From Oscarella lobularis (Eukaryota > Porifera > Homoscleromorpha > Homosclerophorida > Oscarellidae), in assembly GCF_947507565.1 (NCBI RefSeq), contig NC_089193.1:1-64000 (forward strand): DNA of 64,000 bases, in the 5' to 3' direction. This document shows, one piece after another, positions 34,756-49,053 of this stretch. Numbering within the stretch: position 1 is the stretch's first letter; each line of letters opens with the position of its first letter. The position numbers and the translations under genes were made by a program. The notes below the pieces were generated by a model. That model had not been told where the DNA came from, did no database searches, and saw only the letters and a list, made by a program, of their open reading frames with translations.

Positions 34756-37700
34756 AACAATTGTAGAAGGAAAAATTGCCCCAGGACAAATTGTCCTGGG
34801 AACAAATTGTCCCCAGGAAAAATTGTTCTGGGGACAAATTGTCCCAGGACAAATTGTCCCAGGACAAATTCTCCCAGGACAAATTGTCCCAGGACAAATT
34901 GTCCCAGGACAAATTGTGAAGGACAATTTGTCCCCAGGACAAATTGTCCCCACGACAAATTGTCCCCAGGACAAATTGTCCCCAGGACAAATTGTCCCAG
35001 GACAAATTGTCCCAGGACAAATTGTGCCAGAAAAATTGTCCCCAGGACAAATTGTCCCCAGGAAAAATTGTCCCCTGGAAAAATTGTCCCCAGGACAAAT
35101 TGTCCCCAGGACAAATTGTCCCAGGACAAATTGTCCTAGGACAAATTGTGCCAGGACAAATTGTCCCAAGGACAAATTGTCCCAGGACAAATTGTCCTAG
35201 GACAAATTGTCCCCAGGACAAATTGTCCCAGGACAAATTGTCCCAGGACAAATTGTGCCAGGACAAATTGTCGTAGGACAAATTGTCCCATGACAAATTG
35301 TCCTAGGACAAATTGTTCCCAGGACAAATTATCCCAGGACAAATTGTCCCCAGGACAAATTGTCCCCAGGACAAATTGTCCCAGGACAAATTGTCCCAGG
35401 ACAAATTGTCCTAGGACAAATTGTCCCCAGGACAAATTGTCCCAGGACAAATTGTCCCAGGACAAATTGTCCCAGGACAAATTGTCCCAATACAAATTGT
35501 CCTAGGACAAATTGTCCCCAGGACAAATTGTGCCCAGGACAAATTGTCCCAGGACAAATTGTCCCAGGACAAATTGTCCCCAGGAAAAATTGTCCCAGGA
35601 CAAATTGTCCCCAGGACAAATTGTCCCAGGACAAATTGTCCCAGGACAAATTGTCCCCAGGACAAATTGTCCCAGGACAAATTGTCCTAGAACAAATTGT
35701 CCCCAGGACAAATTGTCCCAGGACAAATTGTCCCAGGACAAATTGTCCCAGGACAAATTGTCCTAGGACAAATTGTCCCCAGGACAAATTGTCCCAGGAC
35801 AAATTGTCCTAGAAAAAATTGTCCCCAGGACAAATTGTCCCCAGGAAAAATTGTCCCAGGACAAATTGTCCTAGGACAAATTGTCCCCAGGATAAATTGT
35901 CCCCAGGACAAATTGTCCCAGGACAAATTGAACCCAGGACAAATTGTCCCAGGACAAATTGTCCTAGGAAAAATTGTCCCCAGGTCAAATTGTCCGCAGG
36001 ACAAATTGTCCCAGGACAAATTGTCCTAGGACAAATTGTCCCAGGAAAAATTGTCCCAGGAAAAATTGTCCTAGGACAAATTGTCCCCAGGACAAATTGT
36101 CCCCAGGACAAATTGTCCCAGGACAAATTGTCCCTGGACAAATTGTCCCCAGGACAAATTGTCCCAGGACAAATTGTCCTAGGACAAATTGTCCCCAGGA
36201 CAAATTGTCCCCAGGACAAATTGTCCCAGGACAAATTGTCCCCAGGACAAATTGTCCCAGGACCAATTGTCCTAGGACAAATTGTCCCAGGGACAAATTG
36301 ACCCCACGACAAATTGTCCCAGGACAAATTGTCCCAGGACAAATTGTCCCAGGACAAATTGTCCCAGGACAAATTGTGCCAGGACAAATTGTCGTAGGAC
36401 AAATTGTGTCAGGACAATTTGTCCTGGGGACAAATTGTCCCCAGGACAAATTGTCCCAGGACAAATTGTCCCAGGACAAATTGTCCCCAGGACAAATTGT
36501 CCTAGGACAAATTGTCCCCAGGACAAATTGTCCCCAGGACAAATTGTCCCAGGACAAATTGTCCTAGGACAAATTGTCCCAAGGAAAAATTGTCCCCAGG
36601 ACAAATTGTCCCAGGACAAATTGTCCCAGGAAAAATTGTCCTAGGACAAATTGTCCCCAGGACAAATTGTCCCCAGGACAAATTGTCCAAGGACAAATTG
36701 TCCCCAGGACAAATTGTCCCAGGACCAATTGTCCTAGGACAAATTGTCCCCAGGACAAATTGTCCCCAGGACAAATTGTCCCAGGACAAATTGTTCTAGG
36801 ACAAATTGTCCCAGGACAAATTGTCCCAGGACAAATTGTCCCAGGACAAATTGTCCTAGGACAAATTGTCCCCAGGACAAATTGTCCCCAGGACAAATTG
36901 TCCCAGGACAAATTGTCCCAGGACAAATTGTCCCAGGACAAATTGTCCTAGGACAAATTGTCCCCAGGACAAATTGTCCCAGGACAAATTGTCCTAGGAA
37001 AAATTGTCCCCAGGACAAATTGTCCCCAGGAAAAATTGTCCCAGGACAAATTGTCCTAGGACAAATTGTCCCCAGGATAAATTGTCCCCAGGACAAATTG
37101 TCCCAGGACAAATTGAACCCAGGACAAATTGTCCCAGGACAAATTGTCCTAGGAAAAATTGTCCCCAGGTCAAATTGTCCGCAGGACAAATTGTCCCAGG
37201 ACAAATTGTCCTAGGACAAATTGTCCCAGGAAAAATTGTCCCAGGAAAAATTGTCCTAGGACAAATTGTCCCCAGGACAAATTGTCCCCAGGACAAATTG
37301 TCCCAGGACAAATTGTCCCTGGACAAATTGTCCCCAGGACAAATTGTCCCAGGACAAATTGTCCTAGGACAAATTGTCCCCAGGACAAATTGTCCCCAGG
37401 ACAAATTGTCCCAGGACAAATTGTCCCCAGGACAAATTGTCCCAGGACCAATTGTCCTAGGACAAATTGTCCCAGGGACAAATTGTCCCCACGACAAATT
37501 GTCCCAGGACAAATTGTCCCAGGACAAATTGTCCCAGGACAAATTGTCCCAGGACAAATTGTGCCAGGACAAATTGTCGTAGGACAAATTGTGTCAGGAC
37601 AATTTGTCCTGGGGACAAATTGTCCCCAGGACAAATTGTCCCAGGACAAATTGTCCCAGGACAAATTGTCCCCAGGACAAATTGTCCTAGGACAAATTGT

Positions 37701-39391
37701 CCCCAGGACAAATTGTCCCCAGGACAAATTGTCCCAGGACAAATTGTCCTAGGACAAATTGTCCCAAGGAAAAATTGTCCCCAGGACAAATTGTCCCAGG
37801 ACAAATTGTCCCAGGAAAAATTGTCCTAGGACAAATTGTCCCCAGGACAAATTGTCCCCAGGACAAATTGTCCAAGGACAAATTGTCCCCAGGACAAATT
37901 GTCCCAGGACCAATTGTCCTAGGACAAATTGTCCCCAGGACAAATTGTCCCCAGGACAAATTGTCCCAGGACAAATTGTTCTAGGACAAATTGTCCCAGG
38001 ACAAATTGTCCCAGGACAAATTGTCCCAGGACAAATTGTCCTAGGACAAATTGTCCCCAGGACAAATTGTCCCCAGGACAAATTGTCCCAGGACAAATTG
38101 TCCCAGGACAAATTGTCCCCAGGACAAATTGTCCCAGGACAAATTGTCCTAGGACAAATTGTCCCCAGGACAAATTGTCCCCAGGACAAATTGTCCCAGG
38201 ACAAATTGTCCTAGGACAAATTGTCCCAAGGAAAAATTGTCCCCAGGACAAATTGTCCCAGGACAAATTGTCCCAGGAAAAATTGTCCCAAGGACAAATT
38301 GTCCCAGGACAAATTGTTCCAGGACAAATTGTCCCCAGGACAAATTGTCCCCAAGACAAATTGTCCCCACGACAAATTGTCCCAGGACCAATTGTCCCAG
38401 GACAAATTGTGAAGGACAAATTGTCGCCAGGACAAATTGTCCCCAGGACAAATTGTCCCAGGACAAATTGTCCCAGGACAAATTGTCCCAGGACAAATTG
38501 TCCCCAGGACAAATTGTCCCCAGGACAAATTGTCCCAGGACAAATTGTCCCAGGACAAATTGTGAAGGACAATTTGTCCCCAGGACAAATTGTCCCCACG
38601 ACAAATTGTCCCCAGGACAAATTGTCCCCAGGACAAATTGTCCCAGGACAAATTGTCCCAGGACAAATTGTGAAGGACAATTTGTCCCCAGGACAAATTG
38701 TCCACAGGACAAATTGTCCCAGGACAAATTGTCCCCAGGACAAATTGTCCAATTGTCCCAGGACAAATTGTCCCAGGACAAATTGTCCCAGGACAAATTG
38801 TTCTAGGACAAATTGTCCCCAGGACAAATTGTCCCCAGGACAAATTGTCCAAAGGACAAATTGTCCCAGGACAAATTGTCCCAGGACAAATTGTCCCAGG
38901 ACAAATTGTGAAGGACAATTTGTCCCCAGGACAAATTGTCCCCTCGACAAATTGTCCCCAGGACAAATTGTCCCCAGGACAAATTGTCCCAGGACAAATT
39001 GTCCCAGGACAAATTGTGAAGGACAATTTGTCCCCAGGACAAATTGTCCCCACGACAAATTGTCCCCAGGACAAATTGTCCCCAGGACAAATTGTCCCAG
39101 GACAAATTGTCCCAGGACAAATTGTGAAGGACAATTTGTCCCCAGGACAAATTGTCCACAGGACAAATTGTCCCAGGACAAATTGTCCCCAGGACAAATT
39201 GTCCAATTGTCCCAGGACAAATTGTCCCAGGACAAATTGTCCCAGGACAAATTGTTCTAGGACAAATTGTCCCCAGGACAAATTGTCCCCAGGACAAATT
39301 GTCCAAAGGACAAATTGTCCCAGGACAAATTGTCCGAAGACAAATTGTCCCAGGACAATTTGTCCTGGGGACAAATTGTACCCAAGAAAAA
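34756..39391. repeat. P array 3 (4.6 kb)
   Basis: It contains an internal tandem duplication of 1185 bp: the rare AATTGAACCC occurs at 35926 and 37111, and the surrounding variants agree. The right third (38390-39150) has a different texture, with GTGAAGGACAATTTG phrases repeating about every 110 bp. Confidence 0.95.
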
Positions 39392-41293
39392 TTCTGAATA
39401 AATGCAGAATTAATTCTGAATAAATGCAGAATTAATTTTGAAATAATGCAGAAGAAATGCCGAATTTATTCTGAATTAATGAAGAATTTATTCCGAATAA
39501 ATGTAAAATTCATTCTGAATTAATGCAGAATTTATTCTGAATTAATGGAGAATTTTTTCTGAATTAATGCAGAATTTATTCTGCATTAATCTAGAATAAT
39601 TTCTGCATTAATGCAGAATTAATTCAGAATTATTCAGAATTAATGCAGAATTTATTCTGAATTAATCTGGAATTTATTCTGAATTATTGCAGAATTTATT
39701 CTGAATTAATGCAGAATTTATTCTGAATAAATGCAGAAGGTATTCTGAATTAATGCAGAATTTATTCTGAATTAATGCAGAATTAATTCAGAATTTATTC
39801 TGAATTAATGCAGAATTTATTCTGAACTAATGCAGAATTTATTCTGAATTAATGCAGAATTTATTCTGAATAAATGCAGAATCAATTCTGAATTAATGCA
39901 GAATTAATTCAGAATTTATTCTGAATTAATGCAGAATTTATTCTGAATTAATGCAGAACTTATTCTGAATAAAAGCAGAATTTATTCTGAATTATTGCAG
40001 AATTTATTCGGAACTAATCCCGAATTTATTCTGAATTAATTCAGAATTTATTCTGAATTAATGCAGAATTTATTCTGAATTAATGCAGAATTTATTCTGA
40101 ATAAATGCAGAATTAATTCTGAATCAATGCAGAATAAATGCGAAATTTATTCTGAATTAATGCAGAATTTATTTTGAATGAATTCAGAATTTATTCTGAA
40201 TTAATGCAGAATTTATTCTGAATTAATGCAGTATTTATTCTGAATAAATGCAGAAGTTATTCTGAATTAAAGCAGAATTTATTCTGAATTAATGCAGAAT
40301 TTATTCTGAATTAATGCAAAATTAATTCTGAATAACTGCAGAATTAATTCTGAATTCATGCAGAATTAATTCAGAATTTATTCTGAATAAATGCAGAATT
40401 AATTCTGAATTAATGCAGAAAAAATGCGCAATTTATTCTGAATTAATGCAGAATTTATTCTGAATAAATGCAGAATTTATTCTGAATTAAAGAAGAATTT
40501 ATTCTGAATTAATGCAGAATTAATTCAGAATTTATTCTGAATTAATGCAGAATTTATTCTGAACTAATGCAGAATTTATTCTGAATTAATACAAAATTAA
40601 TTCTGAATAAATGCAGAATCAATTCTGAATTAATGCAGAATTAATTCAGAATTTATTCTGAACTAATGCAGAATTTATTCTGAATTAATACAAAATTAAT
40701 TCTGAATTAATGCAGAATTTATTCTGAATTAATGCAGAATTAATTCAGAATTTATTCTGAATTAATGCAGAATTTATTCTGAATTAATGCAGAACTTGTT
40801 CTGAATAAAAGCAGAATTTATTCTGAATTAATGCAGAATTTATTCGGAACTAATGCCGAATTTTTTCTGAATTTATTCTGAGTTAATGCAGAATTTATTC
40901 TGAATTAATGCAGAACTTATTCTGAATTAATGCAGAATTTAATCTGAATAAATGTAGCATTTATTCTGAATTAATTCAGAATTAATTCTGAATTAATGCA
41001 GAATTTATTCTGAATTAATGCAGAATTTATTCTGAATAAATGCAGAAGTTATTCTGAATTAATGCAGAATTTATTCTGAATTAATGCAGAATTTATTCTG
41101 AATTAATGCAGAATTAATTCAGAATTAATGCAGAATTAATTCAGAATTTATTCTGAATAAATGCAGAATTAATTCTGAATTAATGCAGAAAAAATGCGGA
41201 ATTTATTCTGAATTAATGCAGAATTTATTCTGAATTAATGCAGAATTAATTCTGAATAAATACAGAATTAATTCTGAATTAATGCAGAATAAA
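39392..41293. repeat. Q array 4
   Basis: AT-rich repeat, 1.9 kb, the shortest of the Q arrays. Confidence 0.92.
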
Positions 41294-41651
41294 AGATCGT
41301 GAACTTACGTAGACAAGGTGCTTCAGCTTTCTTTTCAACATTCTATATTCTTTACGAGAGCTATGCTGCCATGAAGCATCCATGATCGTATGTAAGGTGA
41401 AGAAAACGACAGGCGCTCCGTCGTGAGTCGACGATACGTCGGCGATCGTTCTAAAAGATCGCTCGTACACCCCGAAACGCCATGACGACGAAAAACTTAG
41501 CAATAACCGTTCAGAAAGTGACGGAACACGACAAGAAGTCGATCAAGAACCTCAAACTCGCTCGCTAAGCGATGCACTTGAGACGAACGACGAGCAGGGC
41601 TTTTCGAGTGCAACGCGCGCTAAAAAATCGCGAAAAAATCTCACATTCTCT
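41294..41651 (-). repeat. Core 4
   Basis: Near-identical to the other cores, 7535 bp beyond core 3. It has small changes near its minus-strand start (AGTGCAACGCG, TAAAAAATCG). Confidence 0.55.
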
Positions 41652-42292
41652 GAATAAACACAGAATTTATTCTGACTTAATGCAGGATTTATTCTGAATT
41701 AATTCAGAATTTATTCTGAATTAATTCAGAATTTATACTGAATTAATGTAGAATTAATGAAGAATTAATGAAGAATTTATTCTGCATTAATTCAGAATAA
41801 AATTCAGCATTAATTCAGAATAAAATCTGCATTAATTGAGAATAAATTCTGCATTAATTCAGAATAAATTCTGCATTAATTGAGAATAAATTCTGCATTA
41901 ATTCAGAATTAATTCTGAATTAATTCAGATTTTATTCTGAATTATTGCAGAATTAATTCTGATAAAATGCAAAATAAATTGTAAATTAATGGCAGAATAA
42001 ATGCGGAATTTATTCTGAATAAATACAAAATTTATTCTGAATTAATGCAGAATTTATTCTCAATTATTGCAGAACAAATGCGAAATTTATTCTCAATTAA
42101 TTCAGAATTTATTCTGAAATTATTCTAGATTAATGCAGAATTTATTCTGAAATAATGCAGAATTTATTTTCAATTATTGCAGAATTAATTCTGAATAAAT
42201 GCAGATTTAATTCTTAATTAATGCAGAATAAATCGGGAATTTATTCTGCATTAATGCAGAATTTATTCTGAATTAACTTAGAATTTCAAGGA
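41652..42292. repeat. q array 4 with an inverted block
   Basis: Reversed units at about 41775-41905. Confidence 0.85.
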
Positions 42293-45200
42293 ACAATTGT
42301 AGAAGAAAAATTGCCCCAGGACAAATTGTCCTGGGAACAAATTGTCCCCAAGAAAAATTGTCCTGGGGACAAATTGTCCCAGGACAAATTGTCCCAGGAC
42401 AAATTCTCCCAGGACAAATTCTCCCAGGACAAATTGTCCCAGGACAAATTGTGAATGACAATTTGTCCCCAGGAAAAATTGTCCCCACGACAAATTGTCC
42501 CCAGGACAAATTGTCCCCAGGACAAATTGTCCCAGGACAAATTGTCCCAGGACAAATTGTCCCAGGACAAATTGTCCCAGGACAAATTGTCCCAGGACAA
42601 ATTGTCCCCAGGACAAATTGTCCCAGGACAAATTGTCCCAGGACAAATTGTCCAAGGACAAATTGTCCTAGGACAAATTGTCCCCAGGACAAATTGTCCC
42701 CAGGAAAAATTGTCCTGGGGAAAAATTGTCCCAGGACAAATTGTCCCAGGACAAATTCACCCATGACAAATTGTCCCAGGACAAATTGTCCCAGGACAAA
42801 TTGTGAATGACAATTTGTCCCCAGGAAAAATTGTCCCCACGACAAATTGTCCCCAGGACAAATTGTCCTCAGGACAAATTGTCCCAGGACAAATTGTCCC
42901 AGGACAAATTGTCCCAGGACAAATTGTCCCAGGACAAATTGTCCCAGGACAAATTGTCCCAAGACAAATTGTCCCCAGGACAAATTGTCCCAGGACAAAT
43001 TGTCCCAGGACAAATTGTCCTAGGACAAACTGTCCCAGGACAAATTGTCCCAGGACAAATTGTCCCCAGGACAAATTGTCTCAGGACAAATTGTCCTAGG
43101 ACAAATTGTCCCCAGGACAAATTGTCCCCAGGACAAATTGTCCCAGGACAAATTGTCCCAGGACAAATTGTCCCAGGACAAATTGTCCTAGGACAAATTG
43201 TCCCCAGGACAAATTGTCCCAGGACAAATTGTCCTAGGACAAATTGTCCCAGGACAAATTGTCCTAGGACAAATTGTCCCCAGGACAAATTGTCCCCAGG
43301 ACAAATTGTCCCAGGACAAATTGTCCCAGGACAAATTGTCCCCAGGACAAATTGTCCCAGGACAAATTGTCCTAGGACAAATTGTCCCCAGGACAAATTG
43401 TCCCCAGGACAAATTGTCCCAGGACAAATTGTCCCAGGACAAATTGTCCCAGGACAAATTGTCCAAGGACAAATTGTCCCAGGACAAATTGTCCCCAGGA
43501 CAAATTGTCCCAGGACAAATTGTCCTAGGACAAATTGTCCCCAGGACAAATTGTCCCAGGACAAATTGTCCCAGGACAAATTTTCCCCAGGACAAATTGT
43601 CCCAGGAAAAATTGTCCTAGGACAAATTGTCCCCAGGACAAATTGTCCCCAGGACAAATTGTCCCAGGACAAATTGTCCTAGGACAAATTGTCCCCAGGA
43701 CAAATTGTCCCAGGACAAATTGTCCCAGGACAAATTGTCCCAGGACAAATTGTCCCAGGACAAATTGTCCCAGGACAAATTGTCCTAGGACAAATTGTCC
43801 CAGGACAAATTTTCCTAGGAAAAATTATGCCCAGGACAAATTGTCCCCAGGACAAATTGTCCCAGGACAAATTGTCCCAGGACAAATTGTCCCCAGGACA
43901 AATTGTCTCAGGACAAATTGTCCTAGGACAAATTGTCCCAAGGACAAATTGTCCCCAGGACAAATTGTCCCAGGACAAATTGTCCTAGGACAAATTGTCC
44001 TCAGGACAAATTGTCCCCAGGACAAATTGTCCCAGGACAAATTGTCCCAGGACAAATTGTCCCCAGGACAAATTGTCCCCAGGACAAATTGTCCCAGGAC
44101 AAATTGTCCTAGGACAAATTGTCCCCAGGACAAATTGTCCCCAGGACAAATTGTCCCAGGACAAATTGTCCCAGGACAAATTGTCCCAGGACAAATTGTC
44201 CAAGGACAAATTGTCCCAGGACAAATTGCCCCAGGACAAATTGTCCTAGGACAAATTGTCCCAGGACAAATTGTCCTAAGACAAATTGTCCCCAGGACAA
44301 ATTGTCCCCAGGACAAATTGTCCCAGGACAAATTGTCCCAGGACAAATTGTCCCCAGGACAAATTGTCCCAGGACAAATTGTCCTAGGACAAATTGTCCC
44401 CAGGACAAATTGTCCCAGGACAAATTGTCCCCGGACAAATTGTCCCAGGACAAATTGTCCCAGGACAAATTGTCGTAGGACAAATTGTGTCAGGACAATC
44501 TGTCCTGGGGACAAATTGTCCGCAGGACAAATTGTCCCAGGACAAATTGTCCCAGGACAAATTGTCCCAGGTTAAATTGTCCCAGGACAAATTGTCCTAG
44601 GACAAATTGTCCCCAGGACAAATTGTCCCCAGGACAAATTGTTCCAGGACAAATTGTCCCAGGACAAATTGTCCCAGGACAAATTGTCCTAGGACAAATT
44701 GTCCCCAGGACAAATTGTCCCCAGGACAAATTGTCCCAGGACAAATTGTCCTAGGACAAATTGTCCCCAGGACAAATTGTCCCAGGACAAATTGTCCCCA
44801 GGACAAATTGTCCCAGGACAAATTGTCCTAGGACAAATTGTCCCCAGGACAAATTGTCCCAGGACAAATTGTCCCAGGACAAATTGTCCCAGGACAAATT
44901 GTCCCCAGGACAAATTGTCCCAGGAAAAATTGTCCTAGGACAAATTGTCCCCAGGACAAATTGTCCCCAGGACAAATTGTCCCAGGACAAATTGTCCTAG
45001 GACAAATTGTCCCCAGGACAAATTGTCCCAGGACAAATTGTCCCAGGACAAATTGTCCCCAGGACAAATTGTCCCAGGACAAATTGTCCCAGGACAAATT
45101 GTCCCAGGACAAATTGTCCCAAGACAAATTGTCCCCAGGACAAATTGTCCCAGGACAAATTGTCCCAGGACAAATTGTCCTAGGACAAACTGTCCCAGGA

Positions 45201-48200
45201 CAAATTGTCCCAGGACAAATTGTCCCCAGGACAAATTGTCTCAGGACAAATTGTCCTAGGACAAATTGTCCCCAGGACAAATTGTCCCCAGGACAAATTG
45301 TCCCAGGACAAATTGTCCCAGGACAAATTGTCCCAGGACAAATTGTCCTAGGACAAATTGTCCCCAGGACAAATTGTCCCAGGACAAATTGTCCTAGGAC
45401 AAATTGTCCCAGGACAAATTGTCCTAGGACAAATTGTCCCCAGGACAAATTGTCCCCAGGACAAATTGTCCCAGGACAAATTGTCCCAGGACAAATTGTC
45501 CCCAGGACAAATTGTCCCAGGACAAATTGTCCTAGGACAAATTGTCCCCAGGACAAATTGTCCCCAGGACAAATTGTCCCAGGACAAATTGTCCCAGGAC
45601 AAATTGTCCCAGGACAAATTGTCCAAGGACAAATTGTCCCAGGACAAATTGTCCCCAGGACAAATTGTCCCAGGACAAATTGTCCTAGGACAAATTGTCC
45701 CCAGGACAAATTGTCCCAGGACAAATTGTCCCAGGACAAATTTTCCCCAGGACAAATTGTCCCAGGAAAAATTGTCCTAGGACAAATTGTCCCCAGGACA
45801 AATTGTCCCCAGGACAAATTGTCCCAGGACAAATTGTCCTAGGACAAATTGTCCCCAGGACAAATTGTCCCAGGACAAATTGTCCCAGGACAAATTGTCC
45901 CAGGACAAATTGTCCCAGGACAAATTGTCCCAGGACAAATTGTCCTAGGACAAATTGTCCCAGGACAAATTTTCCTAGGAAAAATTATGCCCAGGACAAA
46001 TTGTCCCCAGGACAAATTGTCCCAGGACAAATTGTCCCAGGACAAATTGTCCCCAGGACAAATTGTCTCAGGACAAATTGTCCTAGGACAAATTGTCCCA
46101 AGGACAAATTGTCCCCAGGACAAATTGTCCCAGGACAAATTGTCCTAGGACAAATTGTCCTCAGGACAAATTGTCCCCAGGACAAATTGTCCCAGGACAA
46201 ATTGTCCCAGGACAAATTGTCCCCAGGACAAATTGTCCCCAGGACAAATTGTCCCAGGACAAATTGTCCTAGGACAAATTGTCCCCAGGACAAATTGTCC
46301 CCAGGACAAATTGTCCCAGGACAAATTGTCCCAGGACAAATTGTCCCAGGACAAATTGTCCAAGGACAAATTGTCCCAGGACAAATTGCCCCAGGACAAA
46401 TTGTCCTAGGACAAATTGTCCCAGGACAAATTGTCCTAAGACAAATTGTCCCCAGGACAAATTGTCCCCAGGACAAATTGTCCCAGGACAAATTGTCCCA
46501 GGACAAATTGTCCCCAGGACAAATTGTCCCAGGACAAATTGTCCTAGGACAAATTGTCCCCAGGACAAATTGTCCCAGGACAAATTGTCCCCGGACAAAT
46601 TGTCCCAGGACAAATTGTCCCAGGACAAATTGTCGTAGGACAAATTGTGTCAGGACAATCTGTCCTGGGGACAAATTGTCCGCAGGACAAATTGTCCCAG
46701 GACAAATTGTCCCAGGACAAATTGTCCCAGGTTAAATTGTCCCAGGACAAATTGTCCTAGGACAAATTGTCCCCAGGACAAATTGTCCCCAGGACAAATT
46801 GTTCCAGGACAAATTGTCCCAGGACAAATTGTCCCAGGACAAATTGTCCTAGGACAAATTGTCCCCAGGACAAATTGTCCCCAGGACAAATTGTCCCAGG
46901 ACAAATTGTCCTAGGACAAATTGTCCCCAGGACAAATTGTCCCAGGACAAATTGTCCCCAGGACAAATTGTCCCAGGACAAATTGTCCTAGGACAAATTG
47001 TCCCCAGGACAAATTGTCCCAGGACAAATTGTCCCAGGACAAATTGTCCCAGGACAAATTGTCCCCAGGACAAATTGTCCCAGGAAAAATTGTCCTAGGA
47101 CAAATTGTCCCCAGGACAAATTGTCCCCAGGACAAATTGTCCCAGGACAAATTGTCCTAGGACAAATTGTCCCCAGGACAAATTGTCCCAGGACAAATTG
47201 TCCCAGGACAAATTGTCCCCAGGACAAATTGTCCCAGGACAAATTGTCCTAGGACAAATTGTCCCAGAACAAATTGTCCCAGGACAAATTGTCCAGGACA
47301 AATTGTCCAAGGACAAATTGTCCCAGGACAAATTGTCGTAGGACAAATTGTGTCAGGACAATCTGTCCTGGGGACAAATTGTCCGCAGGACAAATTGTCC
47401 CAGGACAAATTGTCCCAGGACAAATTGTCCCAGGTTAAATTGTCCCAGGACAAATTGTCCTAGGACAAATTGTCCCCAGGACAAATTGTCCCCAGGACAA
47501 ATTGTTCCAGGACAAATTGTCCCAGGACAAATTGTCCCAGGACAAATTGTCCTAGGACAAATTGTCCCCAGGACAAATTGTCCCCAGGACAAATTGTCCC
47601 AGGACAAATTGTCCTAGGACAAATTGTCCCCAGGACAAATTGTCCCCAGGACAAATTGTTCCAGGACAAATTGTCCCAGGACAAATTGTCCCAGGACAAA
47701 TTGTCCTAGGACAAATTGTCCCCAGGACAAATTGTCCCCAGGACAAATTGTCCCAGGACAAATTGTCCTAGGACAAATTGTCCCCAGGACAAATTGTCCC
47801 AGGACAAATTGTCCCCAGGACAAATTGTCCCAGGACAAATTGTCCTAGGACAAATTGTCCCCAGGACAAATTGTCCCAGGACAAATTGTCCCAGGACAAA
47901 TTGTCCCAGGACAAATTGTCCCCAGGACAAATTGTCCCAGGAAAAATTGTCCTAGGACAAATTGTCCCCAGGACAAATTGTCCCCAGGACAAATTGTCCC
48001 AGGACAAATTGTCCTAGGACAAATTGTCCCCAGGACAAATTGTCCCAGGACAAATTGTCCCAGGACAAATTGTCCCCAGGACAAATTGTCCCAGGACAAA
48101 TTGTCCTAGGACAAATTGTCCCAGAACAAATTGTCCCAGGACAAATTGTCCAGGACAAATTGTCCAAGGACAAATTGTCCCCAGGACAAAATGTCCCCAG

Positions 48201-49053
48201 GACAAATTGTCCCAGGACAAATTGTCCTAGGACAAATTGTCCCCAGGACAAATTGTCCCCAGGACAAATTGTCCCAGGACAAATTGTCCCCAGGACAAAT
48301 TGTCCCAGGACAAATTGTCCCAGGACAAATTGTCCCAGGACAAATTGTTCCAGGACAAATTGTGCCAGGACAAATTGTCTTAGGACAAATTGTCCCCAGG
48401 ACAAATTGTCCCAGGACAAATTGTCCCAGGACAAATTGTCCCAGGACAAATTGTCCCAGGACAAATTGTGCCAGGACAAATTGTCGTAGGAAAAATTGTG
48501 TCAGGACAATTTGTCCTGGGGACAAATTGTCCCCAGGACAAATTGTCCCCGGACAAATTGTCCCAGGACAAATTGTCCCAGGACAAATTGTCGTAGGACA
48601 AATTGTCCCCAGGACAAATTGTCCCCAGGACAAATTGTCCTAGGACAAATTGTCCCCAGGACAAATTGTCCCCAGGACAAATTATCCCAGGACAAATTGT
48701 CCTAGGACAAATTGTCCCCAGGACAAATTGTCCCCAGGACAAATTGTCCCAGGACAAATTGTCCCAGGACAAATTGTCCCAGGACAAATTGTCCCAGGAC
48801 AAATTGTCCCAGGACAAATTGTCCCAGGACAAATTGTGCCAGGACAATTTGTGCCAGGACAATTTGTCCTGGGGAAAAATTGACCCCAGGACAAATTGTC
48901 CTGGGCACAAATTGTCCCCAGGACAAATTGTCCCCAGGACAAATTGTCCCCAGGACAAATTGTCCCAAGGACAAATTGTCCCAGGACAAATTGTCCGAAG
49001 ACAAATTGTCCCAGGACAATTTGTCCTGGGGACAAATTGTACCCAAGACAAAT
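42293..49053. repeat. P array 4 (6.8 kb) with a 2160-bp tandem duplication
   Basis: The largest P array. From about 42890 to 45080 the sequence is repeated exactly 2160 bp downstream. All blocks I compared agree, including rare variants such as TTTTCCTAGGAAAAATTATG at 43809 and 45969. A further part recurs 703 bp later (46645 and 47348). The identity shows very recent unequal exchange or an assembly duplication. Confidence 0.95.
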
